From positions 1,364,001 through 1,428,000 of the forward strand of contig NC_004663.1 in assembly GCF_000011065.1 (NCBI RefSeq): a stretch of DNA of 64,000 nt. Reading direction: 5' to 3'. Positions 51,242-59,593 of the stretch are shown piece by piece. Below the pieces are notes generated by a model. The model was not told the origin of the DNA, ran no database searches, and saw only the letters and a program-made list of their open reading frames with translations. Origin of the DNA: Bacteroides thetaiotaomicron VPI-5482. Lineage in GTDB: Bacteria; Bacteroidota; Bacteroidia; Bacteroidales; Bacteroidaceae. The translations under genes were made by a program, and so were the position numbers. Each line of letters begins with the position of its first letter. Within the stretch, counting starts at the first letter, position 1.

Positions 51242-52162
51242 TCACAAACTCCTTCCTTTCCTGCGCTTCTTCTTTCTCCGCAGGCGTTCCGCCTCTTTCT
51301 CGTCCTCCGTCGGTGCCACCGACGGCATGAACACGCCACCCGTACCGGTGACTTCGACCAGGTTATCAATAACAGAACCATGACTTTGTTCATGGTACGG
51401 TTGCTTTTGGGAAACGTCATTTTCCAGGGACGTGACATGGTTATGGTCCAATGCCGCATCCAGCCTTGACCAGCTGAAACTGCGGTCAATCCCACTTCCC
51501 TTGAATGACAGACCGTTCTTTATAAAGCGGATGCCCTGCACTTCATTAGTGTTTTCCTTGTACTTGAATTCCATTTCCACGCCCATTTTTAAGAGCTTAT
51601 TTTGAAATTCTTTCCATGTATCTGCACTCCTCAAAGCTTCCTTGACCGCACGGTATATTTCGTATTTCACCTTTTCGGAAGCATGCAGCTTTTCCGTTTT
51701 AACGGACTGTTTGCCTTCGGAATAGGTGAGCGAATACTTGTCCTTAAGCATTTTTGTCACTTTCTCGTTGCGCTTGAAATCGTTGCTGTCGGAAATCACC
51801 TTCCCGTCGAAGTTCACCCGGTTGAAGACGATGTGGCAGTGCGGGTTGTCCGTCCCGTGATGCCTCACCACGATGAACTGCGTGTTCCGTATCCCCATCA
51901 GCTCCAGGTATTCCTCCGCCAGCCTTGCCATGAACGCGTCGGTCAGCCTCGGTGCGTCCTCCGGCTTGAAGCTGAGCGCAATGTGCCCCACCGGTTTCGC
52001 CACGTCCGGATTCAGCAGGCATTGCCACCGGAAACTGCGTGCCGTCTCCTCCACCGTTCCCAGCAGCACGCCTTCCGAGGCGATGATTTTTGCGTCGTCC
52101 TTCTGCGTCACGTAGCGTATGCAGCCGCTGAACGAGCGGCCTTTCCTGATCTTCCCTATCAT
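51242..52162 (-). CDS. Relaxase / mobilisation nuclease (MobA type)
   Basis: 306 residues from the ATG at 52162 (MIGKIRKGRSFSGCIRYVTQ). The relaxase fold is identified by the N-terminal YVTQKDDAKIIAS region and the three-histidine metal motif VVRHHGTDNPHCHIVFNRV. The nicking Tyr is probably Y22 of CIRYV. It cuts one strand at the origin of transfer and pilots it to the recipient. The C-terminus is short and ends in a basic tail (RRKKKRRKGRSL), so there is no primase or helicase domain. It starts 5 bp after the MobC-like stop codon, so these are translated together. Confidence 0.93.
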   Translation of the reverse strand: MIGKIRKGRSFSGCIRYVTQKDDAKIIASEGVLLGTVEETARSFRWQCLLNPDVAKPVGHIALSFKPEDAPRLTDAFMARLAEEYLELMGIRNTQFIVVRHHGTDNPHCHIVFNRVNFDGKVISDSNDFKRNEKVTKMLKDKYSLTYSEGKQSVKTEKLHASEKVKYEIYRAVKEALRSADTWKEFQNKLLKMGVEMEFKYKENTNEVQGIRFIKNGLSFKGSGIDRSFSWSRLDAALDHNHVTSLENDVSQKQPYHEQSHGSVIDNLVEVTGTGGVFMPSVAPTEDEKEAERLRRKKKRRKGRSL

Positions 52163-52166
52163 GAGG

Positions 52167-52538
52167 CTATCCTCCTTTCGGCCTGTAATCATCCATGATC
52201 CGCTTCAGCTTTCCCAGCAGCCCCTCTATCAGCAGCCTTGTCCTGTAAAAGCCGGTCTGGTGCGAGAGCTTTGTCAGCTGGTTCAGGTTGTTCGCCATTC
52301 CCGCCAGGCTGCGCAACAGTGCGTTCTCCTCCGGTGTATGCCTTGCCGTAACGGTGGCCGCCAGTGCTGCCTCCCTGATATAGACCGCCAGACTCCGGCC
52401 GGACTTCCCTGCCCTGAACCTGAGAGCCTCGTAGCTGACGGGGGAGAACTTCACCGTCACGCCTCTGGTCAATTTACGCGTCCTGCCCAGTGCCGGACGG
52501 CCACATTTTTTCTTCATCCCATTCACATCGTTTGTCAT
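52167..52538 (-). CDS. MobC-like relaxosome protein
   Basis: 123 residues from the ATG at 52538 (MTNDVNGMKKKCGRPALGRT); an ATG at 52571 adds 11 basic residues and cannot be excluded. It contains the ribbon-helix-helix-type start (TRGVTVKFSPVSYEALRFRAG) and the C-terminal MobC motif (LLRSLAGMANNLNQLTKLSH, LLIEGLLGKLKRIMDDY). MobC proteins bind near oriT and help the relaxase open the DNA. Open DNA upstream of the start is not family-like. The stop is 5 bp from the relaxase start. Confidence 0.88.
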   Translation of the reverse strand: MTNDVNGMKKKCGRPALGRTRKLTRGVTVKFSPVSYEALRFRAGKSGRSLAVYIREAALAATVTARHTPEENALLRSLAGMANNLNQLTKLSHQTGFYRTRLLIEGLLGKLKRIMDDYRPKGG

Positions 52539-52767
52539 ATGTTTTTTCTTTTTCGTCCGTACTTCTTTCATTCCAAAATCTGCGACCGGCGGGAGCGGAT
52601 TTGCCCTCCCAGCAACCGCCGGGCGCGGGGAGCAAGGGTTTTCGGGAATCCGGAAACATACCCTTGCTCCCCCCACAGAAAAATCCCCCCCCGCATTTTC
52701 CACATTGAAGCGGGTATACAGGGAACAGTGCATACATCGGGTATACTCCACGCCCGGTAACAGGCTG

Positions 52768-53271
52768 TCAGATTTTTCTCCACTGCTCGATGTCCCCACG
52801 GTAGGCGGCAAGATGCTCCCTGGCAAGGTTCTCCAGCAGTCCGGAAACGCTCATGCCACGCCCGCCGAGCCTGCGGACGACGGCGTCCAGTTCGTCCCTC
52901 ACATCCTCACTGACGAACACCGTCTTGCGGTTCCTGATCTTCGGGACGGTGAGGTACGTTTCCCGGTACTCCTCCAGCGAGGCCCTGCGTTGCCTGCCGC
53001 TCGTTCTTCTTCTCACGGGGTCTTCCGGTTCCGGCGGGGTGTCCTTTCTTCTCGCCTCCCCGGATACCTCCTCCGCAACGAGCCCGGATGGAATCATCGA
53101 TTCCGTCACGGAAGCATCCGTACCGGCGGATTCCCCCGGACCGGGTTCCATCATGAGTCTTTCCCACCACTCGTCGTGGCCGGCTCCGGGACTACGGCCG
53201 TTCTTTCTGTCTGCGGTTTCGGATACCGCCATTTTCTTCCCTTTCGTTTTTTCAGTCGGTTCACTTTTCAT
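52768..53271 (-). CDS. DUF3408 domain protein (mobile-element DNA-binding type)
   Basis: 167 residues. The first 90 are polar and low complexity (GPGESAGTDASVTE, PPEPEDPVRRRTSGRQRRAS). The C-terminal domain (YRETYLTVPKIRNRKTVFVS, VRRLGGRGMSVSGLLENLAR) is DUF3408, a ribbon-helix-helix-like domain seen in Bacteroidetes conjugative and mobilisable elements beside mobilisation genes. It is the first gene of the mobilisation operon and faces away from the HTH pair. A role at oriT or in control is inferred. Confidence 0.85.
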   Translation of the reverse strand: MKSEPTEKTKGKKMAVSETADRKNGRSPGAGHDEWWERLMMEPGPGESAGTDASVTESMIPSGLVAEEVSGEARRKDTPPEPEDPVRRRTSGRQRRASLEEYRETYLTVPKIRNRKTVFVSEDVRDELDAVVRRLGGRGMSVSGLLENLAREHLAAYRGDIEQWRKI

Positions 53272-53748
53272 TGTACATGGATTTTAGATGGTTGATACTG
53301 TGGGCACGGTCTACCCGTTTGCCCGATTGTCGGAAGCAAATAAAACGATAATAACAAGTGCTGTGAAACGGACGGGTCCGATTGGCGGGGTTTGCCGTGT
53401 TATTCATATTGTTGGATCAGTCTGACGGTGATGACTTCACAAATATACGCACCGGAAATTTCCCACTCTTCGGGAACGGATCTGAACGTCTGTTTACTAA
53501 AAGCAAATGAATATTAAAATCCGATTTCCATGACATCTGATGACATATAATGACATCTGATGAAGGGGCGGAACCATATCCGGGAACAATCATTTACTTT
53601 GCAGATGAAACAAGTACGCATATGGTGTCAAAGGTAGTCATCCTGTCTTGAAATTCAGGACGTTCCGCCGGGATTCACTAAATTGCGGAACGGAATCCGG
53701 ATCCGAAAAGAGAATGAAACAGATGTCAAACCTGAAATTACAGTGATT
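53272..53748. promoter_or_regulatory. Intergenic control region with TGACATCTGA iterons
   Basis: No gene. Between the divergent mobilisation operon and the HTH pair, a 10-bp repeat occurs three times: TGACATCTGA (53531-53540), TGACATATAA (53541-53550), TGACATCTGA (53551-53560), followed by TGA. It is a candidate binding site for the HTH or DUF3408 proteins, or part of oriT. Confidence 0.6.
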
Positions 53749-54060
53749 ATGGAAATAGTGAACATTGAGGCAAGGACCTTCGAGGCGATGCTCTCGGCCT
53801 TCCGGACGTTTGCGGACCGGCTGGACACCCTCTGCCGGCTGTACGGCGACATGGAGGAGAAGAAATGGCTGGACAACCAGGAGGTGTGCCTGCTGCTGAA
53901 GGTCAGCCCGAGAACCCTGCAGACCCTCCGTGACAACGGCACGCTGGCATACACACAGATCTGCCACAAGACATATTACAAGCCCGGGGACGTGGAAAGT
54001 ATCATCCGGATAGTGGAGGAGCGCCGCAAGCGGGCTGAAAGTATGGGAAGGTCGATCTGA
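53749..54060 (+). CDS. HTH DNA-binding protein (excisionase-like), right copy A
   Basis: 103 residues from the ATG at 53749 (MEIVNIEARTFEAMLSAFRT). N-terminal helical segment (residues 1-40), then HTH KKWLDNQEVCLLLKVSPRTLQTLRDNG and LAYTQICHKTYYKPGDVESI. This is the helix_turn_helix-17/MerR-like fold used by excisionases of Bacteroides elements. An intact homologue of the broken gene at 20222-20538. It precedes the second HTH gene by 43 bp. Confidence 0.82.
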   Translation: MEIVNIEARTFEAMLSAFRTFADRLDTLCRLYGDMEEKKWLDNQEVCLLLKVSPRTLQTLRDNGTLAYTQICHKTYYKPGDVESIIRIVEERRKRAESMGRSI

Positions 54061-54103
54061 AAGGCCATGAAAAACGAATGTCGAACAAAAAAAAGATCAA
54101 GTC

Positions 54104-54427
54104 ATGATGAATACCGATAACCGTCTGCTCACCCGTGAGAGCAGCGAGCATATAAGAGAGTTCTTCTCCACCGTCGAACGTCTCTCCGTTTCCATGGAGC
54201 GTCTCTTTGCCGGCAGGTCACCGGCGATGGCGGGCGAGAACTTCTATACGGACCGCGAACTGGCTGAAAAGCTGAAAGTGAGCCGCCGCAGCCTGCAACA
54301 GTACCGTGACAGCGGTCTGCTTGCCTTCACCCGGCTGGGCGGCAAGATACTGTACCGTTCTTCCGACATCGAGAAGCTGCTTGACGGCTGCTACCGGGAG
54401 GCGAGAACCAGGCCGGAGGAACTTTAA
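54104..54427 (+). CDS. HTH DNA-binding protein (excisionase-like), right copy B
   Basis: 107 residues with an N-terminal helical part (ESSEHIREFFSTVERLSVSME) and HTH YTDRELAEKLKVSRRSLQQY followed by LAFTRLGGKILYRSSDIEKLL. Homologue of the left-hand protein at 18888-19199. Located in tandem with copy A and divergent from the mobilisation operon, it is the likely recombination directionality factor or regulator of transfer. The two-gene order A-B is the same as in the left-end pair. Confidence 0.82.
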   Translation: MMNTDNRLLTRESSEHIREFFSTVERLSVSMERLFAGRSPAMAGENFYTDRELAEKLKVSRRSLQQYRDSGLLAFTRLGGKILYRSSDIEKLLDGCYREARTRPEEL

Positions 54428-54951
54428 AAAAGTTCCGTACGGGATCGTGAATGAAGGGGCGGTCGGTTGTCATACCGGTCGCTCCTTCATTTTCTTTCCA
54501 CCGGATGAACGACTTTAATTTGCTCGTAAAATACCTATACACAGAGTGTTTTTTTCTTTATGAATTATGATCCGGTGACAACATTGGCATAACATGGCGG
54601 GACATGGAAACATTTTTCCGATATGGCAATAAGATACGGGGATTCCATTATAAAAAAAGACTCTTATTTTATTATGTCATTATGTTATTCTGAAATTGGG
54701 GCGGGCCGTTCGTGTACCGGTGGGACGATCCGTTTCCGTAATGGCGGCACATTCCGTACTGGTATCATTATCCTCCGGCAATGCCGTTTCCCGGTCTTTT
54801 CGGAGTGACCTTATGCCGGCCGGTGACAACCGCATGTCCGTGTGTAAACATGGCGGCGCATAAAAACAGGCACATCCTCCGGGCTCCTGTCCCGTCGGAT
54901 GCACCTGTCTCCGTCATGTCATATACAGCCGGACTCCTCCGGCCCATGCCT
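54428..54951. other. Gene-free stretch, no clear signal
   Basis: About 520 bp between the HTH pair and the 130-aa gene, which is convergent. No family-like open frame was found on either strand. A GGTCGGTTGTCATACCGGTCG-like inverted segment (about 54460-54482) may be the terminator of the HTH pair. Otherwise nothing specific is seen. Confidence 0.4.
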
Positions 54952-55344
54952 CTATCTGAGTATCGGATTCGAGAGCAGTATCTTGTAATAGGCCACTCCG
55001 CCAATCTCTACCGGCATCCTCGCCATCATGAACTGCACGCTCTTCCTCTCCACCTTCGCCTGCCGCATGAGTCTCTGCACGATAACCCCCGCCGAGAACC
55101 TTGCGCATCTTTTATCCTTCCAGACAATGAACCCCTCGCTGTCATCGGCCCGGCAGATGTACCAGTCATCCGTCTCGTCGTCGTGGGCGAAGTTCACCCG
55201 TCCGCCACCGAGGATTCCCAATTCGATTGACATCGTCTTTGACAGATAGACGGTCCCCCTGCTGTCAAGGTTGATGGTCCGCTTTCCCTTGTATGTGACT
55301 TCCTGCGGACGGGAGTTTTCCCTGTTGTATACTATCAGTGCCAT
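54952..55344 (-). CDS. Hypothetical protein of mobile elements, 130 aa
   Basis: 130 residues, hydrophilic, no signal. The segment RTINLDSRGTVYLSKTMSIE followed by LGILGGGRVNFAHDDETDDW resembles the fold pattern of SpoVT/AbrB swapped-hairpin domains (strand-turn-G-strand-helix), but the match is not strong enough to assign. It lies 31 bp downstream of the sigma-like gene on the same strand and is probably co-transcribed. A role in regulation of the element is a guess. Confidence 0.6.
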   Translation of the reverse strand: MALIVYNRENSRPQEVTYKGKRTINLDSRGTVYLSKTMSIELGILGGGRVNFAHDDETDDWYICRADDSEGFIVWKDKRCARFSAGVIVQRLMRQAKVERKSVQFMMARMPVEIGGVAYYKILLSNPILR

Positions 55345-55375
55345 AACTTTCTTACTTTTCCGTTAAACAATTTTT

Positions 55376-55936
55376 TCAATACATGAAGCTTTCCACCGCC
55401 AGCATCTGACTTCTCCATGCGAAACCGCTGTGGGTACGTACCGCGTCCACTATCCTGCATACTTTCTGCGATATGGCCGATGCCGAGATACCCATGCATT
55501 CCGCCAGTGCCTTGAACGAGAACTGCGCCTCATAGAACCTGAGCATGAACATCCGGTACTCCTCGTAGGAGAACTTCTGCCTTACGAAACGCAGTATGTC
55601 TCTTACCAGCCGCTCGCACCCGTTCAGGTCGTCCTCGGAAAGGAATTTTGCCTCTTCGCCACATCGGAGGAAGAAATCATCTTCAGGGTGTGCATACCGA
55701 TTCTCCCTTTTAATCTTTACCAGGGCCGCCTTTTTGTAGCATCCGATGAAATACGCGTCATAGTCCGTTATGTCCTTTCCGGGAACCAGCACCTGCCTTC
55801 TTACAAAAAGGTAGGTGTCATGGAAATTGTCCTCGTCCAGCATTCCGTACCGGCGTAACGTCCCTCTCAACCTGTCATAGGATGCAGTGAACCACTCGTT
55901 GAACAGTCTTTCCTTTTCTGCGCTCTTGTCTGCCAT
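55376..55936 (-). CDS. Sigma-70-like / HTH regulator of the mobile element
   Basis: 186 residues from the ATG at 55936 (MADKSAEKERLFNEWFTASY). The N-terminal half resembles region 2 of ECF sigma factors (LRGTLRRYGMLDEDNFHDTY, YDAYFIGCYKKAALVKIKRE). The C-terminal half has an HTH FSFKALAECMGISASAISQK like region 4. It is more divergent than a normal ECF factor, so promoter use should not be assumed. Such genes are frequent in Bacteroides mobilisable elements with the downstream 130-aa protein. Confidence 0.68.
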   Translation of the reverse strand: MADKSAEKERLFNEWFTASYDRLRGTLRRYGMLDEDNFHDTYLFVRRQVLVPGKDITDYDAYFIGCYKKAALVKIKRENRYAHPEDDFFLRCGEEAKFLSEDDLNGCERLVRDILRFVRQKFSYEEYRMFMLRFYEAQFSFKALAECMGISASAISQKVCRIVDAVRTHSGFAWRSQMLAVESFMY

Positions 55937-56007
55937 AGCTTTATATTTTTTTGAGTTATACATGGCCTACACGGGTAGGCATTCTTATTTCTTGTGCTTC
56001 CTCCAGT

Positions 56008-56131
56008 TTGTTTTTCGGCGGTCTCCGGCAAGGCTTGCCGTGAAAAAATACGCTAACGCGAAGCGTGAGGAAGATTTTTTCACGTGCAACCAGCCCGAAG
56101 GGCCGCCTTGCGGGACCGGCCTGAAAAACAA
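56008..56131. repeat. Nested inverted repeats (candidate oriT or structured RNA)
   Basis: Outer arms TTGTTTTTC (56008-56016) and GAAAAACAA (56123-56131) extend as an imperfect pair with GGCGGTC...GGCAAGGC and GCCTTGCGGGACCGGCC. Inner arms GTGAAAAAAT (56040-56049) and ATTTTTTCAC (56074-56083) are perfect. At the centre ACGCT/AGCGT (56050-56066) forms a third hairpin. The whole 124 bp can fold as a long cruciform. It lies just upstream of the sigma-like gene. Confidence 0.75.
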
Positions 56132-56881
56132 CTATTTTTGCCGCAAGAAATGAGGATGATGGATTCCTTCCTTCTATCTATTGTCTGTCCGGTGAGAATT
56201 TAGATTCCATGCAGCTTTTCTGTCTTTGGTATGTTTGGAGAAATATTCAAGGATACGAAATGAGAACGGCAATACGTGATGTTGCGGAAGGAGCAGATAT
56301 GGGATTGGAAACAGGAAGCGTGCCCGGGCTTTCATGCAGTTTATACGGCGGTGTTGATTTTGGGGAGGATTACAGGGAAGTGACAGGAAAGTCGGCCGTT
56401 CCGGAGAAATTGTATGTGTACGTTGTTCCTTCCGAAATACGGAGTCTTTTAAAATCATGGAAGACCTCATTCGGGAGTGTGTCTCGATATTTGCCTGAGA
56501 CAAAATTATAAGTCGCCTATTCATGGATAAGTATTTGGAATATATCAACGACATGCTACGATGCAATAAAGAGAATCGGAACGGCAGACTGAAACTCGCA
56601 ATCTGCTGATAATGCGGACTATTCTAAAACAAGTGTGGAAAACTTGAAGACATCCGACGGAAAACCTTGGAAAAAGAAGAACCGGACAAAGTCTCCGCCT
56701 TCAAAATAATGCTCTATTATGCCACAGGTGCGGCATTACTTGTCATTCCGGATTGGCTTCCCATGAAATCCACCGCCCGCCATCAAGAAAACGGCCGGTG
56801 CCATATGGCAGGTAATCGTAGCGACAGCCTGTCTTTGGAACCCGTTGTCACCCTAAAGGATTTTACTGATATATTATTATG
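56132..56881. other. Gene-poor stretch with decayed open frames
   Basis: Two plus-strand open frames (56209-56511 and 56667-56948) have no recognisable family, unusual composition and no promoter or start context; the second runs into the opposite-strand GNAT gene. I see nothing else that can be supported, and treat this as degraded DNA. Confidence 0.4.
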
Positions 56882-57481
56882 TCAGTCCTTTTTCAAATCA
56901 AAATACAGCAAACGGGTTTTCAAAGGTTCATCTTGCGGAATATCATAATATTGCTTTTCTATCACGTCTGTTTTATAGAGTGGAACGAAACCGTTTCTTT
57001 CATAATACCTGAGAATCTTTTCCTCATTGTATGCATCCACCACGATAAAACGGCATCCTGTCTTGTTGTCCTCATGACGGAACCAGTCTTTTATGAAAGC
57101 CATCAGTTGCCGTCCTACGTGGCTTGATGTACCCTGATATTCCAGATTGACCCCCAGTCTTCCTATCAGCACGGCCGGATAGCTGCGTCCACGTTTAGGA
57201 TTTACAATATTGCGTTGCAGCCTGTTTTTATCATTGGGGGATATTAATCTGGTCTTGATACTGTCATTGGACAAGGTAAACAAGGCCACAATACGATGCG
57301 GGATTTCAGTCGTCACCCAACAATATGTTTTCCCAAGGAGTTCATCCGCATACAGATCGGCATCATTGAGAAAAAAATCATCAAGGTCATTCTCGCCACA
57401 AGTGAAAGGAAGGCAATTCCTCCGTACTTCCTTGTTATAGGCAAGCATGACACAATCATCATATAAAGAAATACCGTCCAT
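56882..57481 (-). CDS. GNAT-family acetyltransferase, probable TacT-like toxin
   Basis: 199 residues of GNAT fold: CGENDLDDFFLNDADLYADE at the N-terminus, YPAVLIGRLGVNLEYQGTSSHVG (beta4 and the acetyl-CoA loop, with an altered R/Q-x-x-G-x-G pattern), GCRFIVVDAYNE and the late RYYERNGFVPL tyrosine segment. TacT/AtaT-type toxins that acetylate aminoacyl-tRNA share the N-terminal CGxxxLDxFL pattern and the alkaline IGRLGV strand. A small antitoxin-like gene lies 5 bp upstream. Together they fit a type II toxin-antitoxin module that would stabilise the element. Confidence 0.82.
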   Translation of the reverse strand: MDGISLYDDCVMLAYNKEVRRNCLPFTCGENDLDDFFLNDADLYADELLGKTYCWVTTEIPHRIVALFTLSNDSIKTRLISPNDKNRLQRNIVNPKRGRSYPAVLIGRLGVNLEYQGTSSHVGRQLMAFIKDWFRHEDNKTGCRFIVVDAYNEEKILRYYERNGFVPLYKTDVIEKQYYDIPQDEPLKTRLLYFDLKKD

Positions 57482-57486
57482 TGCTG

Positions 57487-57654
57487 TTAATTGAACCGGA
57501 ATGAACGGGATTTCTCCAATACTTTTCGCAACCGTTTCTTTGCCTCCACTGATAACCGGGGTGTTACCTTTGCGGCGTTCTTGTCTGCACTGCGTACGAA
57601 ATCTTCCGCCGTAACGCCCTCCAAAACCGGAATGTTCTTGATAGTTATAGCCAT
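57487..57654 (-). CDS. Small antitoxin candidate, 55 aa
   Basis: ATG at 57654, TAA at 57487. The product begins MAITIKNIPVLEGVTAEDFV and ends RKVLEKSRSFRFN. It is basic, with a strand-like start and helices, and it ends 5 bp before the GNAT start, in the operon position expected for an antitoxin. The C-terminal basic/aromatic tail resembles toxin-wrapping tails. It shows no clear ribbon-helix-helix DUF1778 match, so the DNA-binding part may be of a different type. A TATTTTTG promoter lies 15 bp upstream. Confidence 0.68.
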   Translation of the reverse strand: MAITIKNIPVLEGVTAEDFVRSADKNAAKVTPRLSVEAKKRLRKVLEKSRSFRFN

Positions 57655-57668
57655 AATATTATTTTTTG

Positions 57669-57676
57669 CAAAAATA
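57669..57676 (-). promoter_or_regulatory. Bacteroides -7 promoter box of the toxin-antitoxin pair
   Basis: The minus strand reads TATTTTTG (TAnnTTTG), 15 bp before the antitoxin start codon. Confidence 0.5.
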
Positions 57677-58005
57677 CAACTTTGTTGTTATACAGCCAAA
57701 TAATAGCCCGTCTTCCACTCTTTTTTCCGGAATGTTCCTCCATATCCGGAAAAGTCTGTGTCACGCCACCCGTTGCGGTAAGCCGTTTTTCTCAAGGAAA
57801 GGGCAGGCAATACCGGCGGACGTGGATATGGGCAAAACAACCCGCATATGCAATGCAGAGGGAGCAGGAGAGCCTTCACCACAGCCGGAGAGAAAAGTGG
57901 TTTCATGCCGGGGTACGGCATGAAAAGGGGGCTCCCGGACAGTTCTTTTCCTTGTCGCACATGCACTACGTCGGTCGCAGTTTTCGCCTTCTGAATCCCT
58001 CTTAC
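57677..58005. other. Gene-free stretch between the toxin-antitoxin pair and the inverted repeat
   Basis: No family-like open frame on either strand; long frames here are by-products of high G+C. Nothing specific seen. Confidence 0.4.
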
Positions 58006-58110
58006 GTCCGTCCCTGCGCTTTCGGAGCGTTTTTCCGGCAGAAAATTTCGCCGTACGGAAATTTTCTGCCGGAAACCGAAGGGAAAACGCGGAGTCCCGC
58101 AGGGACGGAC
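58006..58110. repeat. Large two-tier inverted repeat next to the integrase
   Basis: Inner arms TTTCCGGCAGAAAATTTC (58032-58049) and its exact complement (58058-58075) are 18 bp and perfect around an 8-bp centre. Outer arms GTCCGTCCCTGCG (58006-58018) and CGCAGGGACGGAC (58098-58110) are 13 bp and perfect. The segments between (TTTCGGAGCGT/ACGC..CCGAA) also partly pair. It is 50 bp after the integrase stop. It could be a terminator, an oriT or an accessory recombination site. Confidence 0.85.
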
Positions 58111-58160
58111 GAACTTTGATGAGGAAGGGGAAAATCATCCGTTTCATAAATACCATTTCC

Positions 58161-59408
58161 TCAGATGGCATCGCATATTTCCTTCTCCATCTTTTCCAGC
58201 TTATGGGACAGGATTTCCATGTCGCTGCTGATCTTCTGGTTGGTTATCCGGGCATATATCTGGGTGGTTTTCAAATCCGTATGCCCCAAAAGACGGCTTA
58301 CGGTCTCGATGGGTACACCGTGCGAGAGCAGCACGGTGGTGGCGTTCGTATGCCGGGCCACATGATAGGTCAGCCGTATCTTGAAACCGCACTGCCTGCC
58401 AAGTTCCTTCAATATGGTGTTGCATCTGCCGTTGCTCGGTACCGGAAATACATGACCGTCCTTGGACAGTTCCTTATACTTCTCTATGATGCGCTTGGGC
58501 ACGTCCAGCAGGCGGATGTTGGACTCGGTGTTTGTCTTGCGACGGCGGGTGATGATCCAGAGGTTGCCGTCGAAGAAGGTCTGGAGCCGGTCGGTCGTCA
58601 GTGCCTTCACGTCCGCGTATGCCAGTCCGGTGAACACAGAGAAGATGAAGAGGTCGCGTACCAGTTCGCAGGTCCCGCTTTTCACCGGGGTCTCCATCAA
58701 CGTCTGTATCTCACGCTCCGTCAGGTAGCCTCGGTCAACGCTCTCGGGGGAATTGATGTACCCGGCGAAGGGGTTGAAGGGAAGCGCACCGCTGTTGCGG
58801 GCGATGGAGATGACGTGCTTGAGCCCGATCATGTAACCCCATACGGTATTGGTGCGGCATTTCTTCTCCGTACGCAGGAAATACTCGAAGTTGTTGATGA
58901 AGGTCAGGTTGAGTTCCTTCAGGGGGATGTCGTCACGGCGGTATACTTTCGGGACGAACTCGCAAAGGTGCCTGTATATGGTACGGTAGCGGTTGTATGT
59001 TCCCTGCACGCGGCTGTGTCCCACTTTCTTGATGAACTCCTCGTTGTGCTGCTCGAAGAGCTTCAGCAGCGTCTCGCGTTTCACGCCCAGCCCGAGGCAG
59101 GCGTCCCTCAGCCTGGCGGCGGTGACATAGCCGTCGGACTGCATCAGTTCCTGGTAACGGCGGTTCACGTCCACGCGTATCCGGTCAACCGCCGCATTGA
59201 TTTTCTGCGCCTCGGCGCTCTTGCCCGTGGCACGTGCCGTTTTCACGTCCCAAAGTTTCGGGGGCACGTCCAGCTTGCAGCTGAACTGCTTGATTTCGCC
59301 GTCTACCGTAAGACGGCACATCAGGGGGAGATAGCCGTTGGCTCTCTCGCTGCCCTTCTTCACGTAGAAGAGGATTTTGAAGGTCGATCTGCTCATACTC
59401 GTTTTCAT
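58161..59408 (-). CDS. int: Tyrosine recombinase (integrase) of the element
   Basis: 415 residues with the Bacteroides arm-binding domain (STFKILFYVKKGSERANGYL), SAM-like core (YNRYRTIYRHLCEFVPKVYR) and catalytic domain. Box I reads FTGLAYADVKAL, with Ala where most families have Arg; Bacteroidetes integrases such as IntDOT also vary here. Box II motifs are intact: HVARHTNATTVLLSHGV (HxxRH) and LGHTDLKTTQIYARI with the nucleophile Tyr. It is 260 bp inside the right junction and reads away from it, the expected layout for the enzyme that made the junctions. Confidence 0.95.
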   Translation of the reverse strand: MKTSMSRSTFKILFYVKKGSERANGYLPLMCRLTVDGEIKQFSCKLDVPPKLWDVKTARATGKSAEAQKINAAVDRIRVDVNRRYQELMQSDGYVTAARLRDACLGLGVKRETLLKLFEQHNEEFIKKVGHSRVQGTYNRYRTIYRHLCEFVPKVYRRDDIPLKELNLTFINNFEYFLRTEKKCRTNTVWGYMIGLKHVISIARNSGALPFNPFAGYINSPESVDRGYLTEREIQTLMETPVKSGTCELVRDLFIFSVFTGLAYADVKALTTDRLQTFFDGNLWIITRRRKTNTESNIRLLDVPKRIIEKYKELSKDGHVFPVPSNGRCNTILKELGRQCGFKIRLTYHVARHTNATTVLLSHGVPIETVSRLLGHTDLKTTQIYARITNQKISSDMEILSHKLEKMEKEICDAI

Positions 59409-59424
59409 ACTTTTTTGATCGTTA

Positions 59425-59432
59425 CAAAGTTA
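59425..59432 (-). promoter_or_regulatory. Bacteroides -7 promoter box for the integrase
   Basis: The minus strand reads TAACTTTG (TAnnTTTG), 17 bp before the int start codon. TGAGGACAA (59445-59453) directly upstream may be an arm-type site overlapping it. Confidence 0.6.
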
Positions 59433-59593
59433 ATATCAAGCGAGTTGTCCTCAGGTATGAAAAACTGTGCAAATTACTGAAATAGAATCTGTTGTGCCGT
59501 TTCTTGTTCCTGTTATATCAGTAACGATATGGGAACTGAAGTCTTTCGCAGCTTTTATCGGACCTCCTTTTTCAGCTTATGCAGTATTATGAG

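Noticed and set aside
56209..56948. Two plus-strand open frames between the sigma-like and GNAT genes
   Set aside because: No recognised family, composition unlike the coding genes around them, and the second overlaps the well-supported GNAT gene.
58116..59480. 454-codon plus-strand open frame opposite the integrase
   Set aside because: It overlaps int fully; the minus-strand product has all recombinase boxes. The plus-strand protein has no family features.
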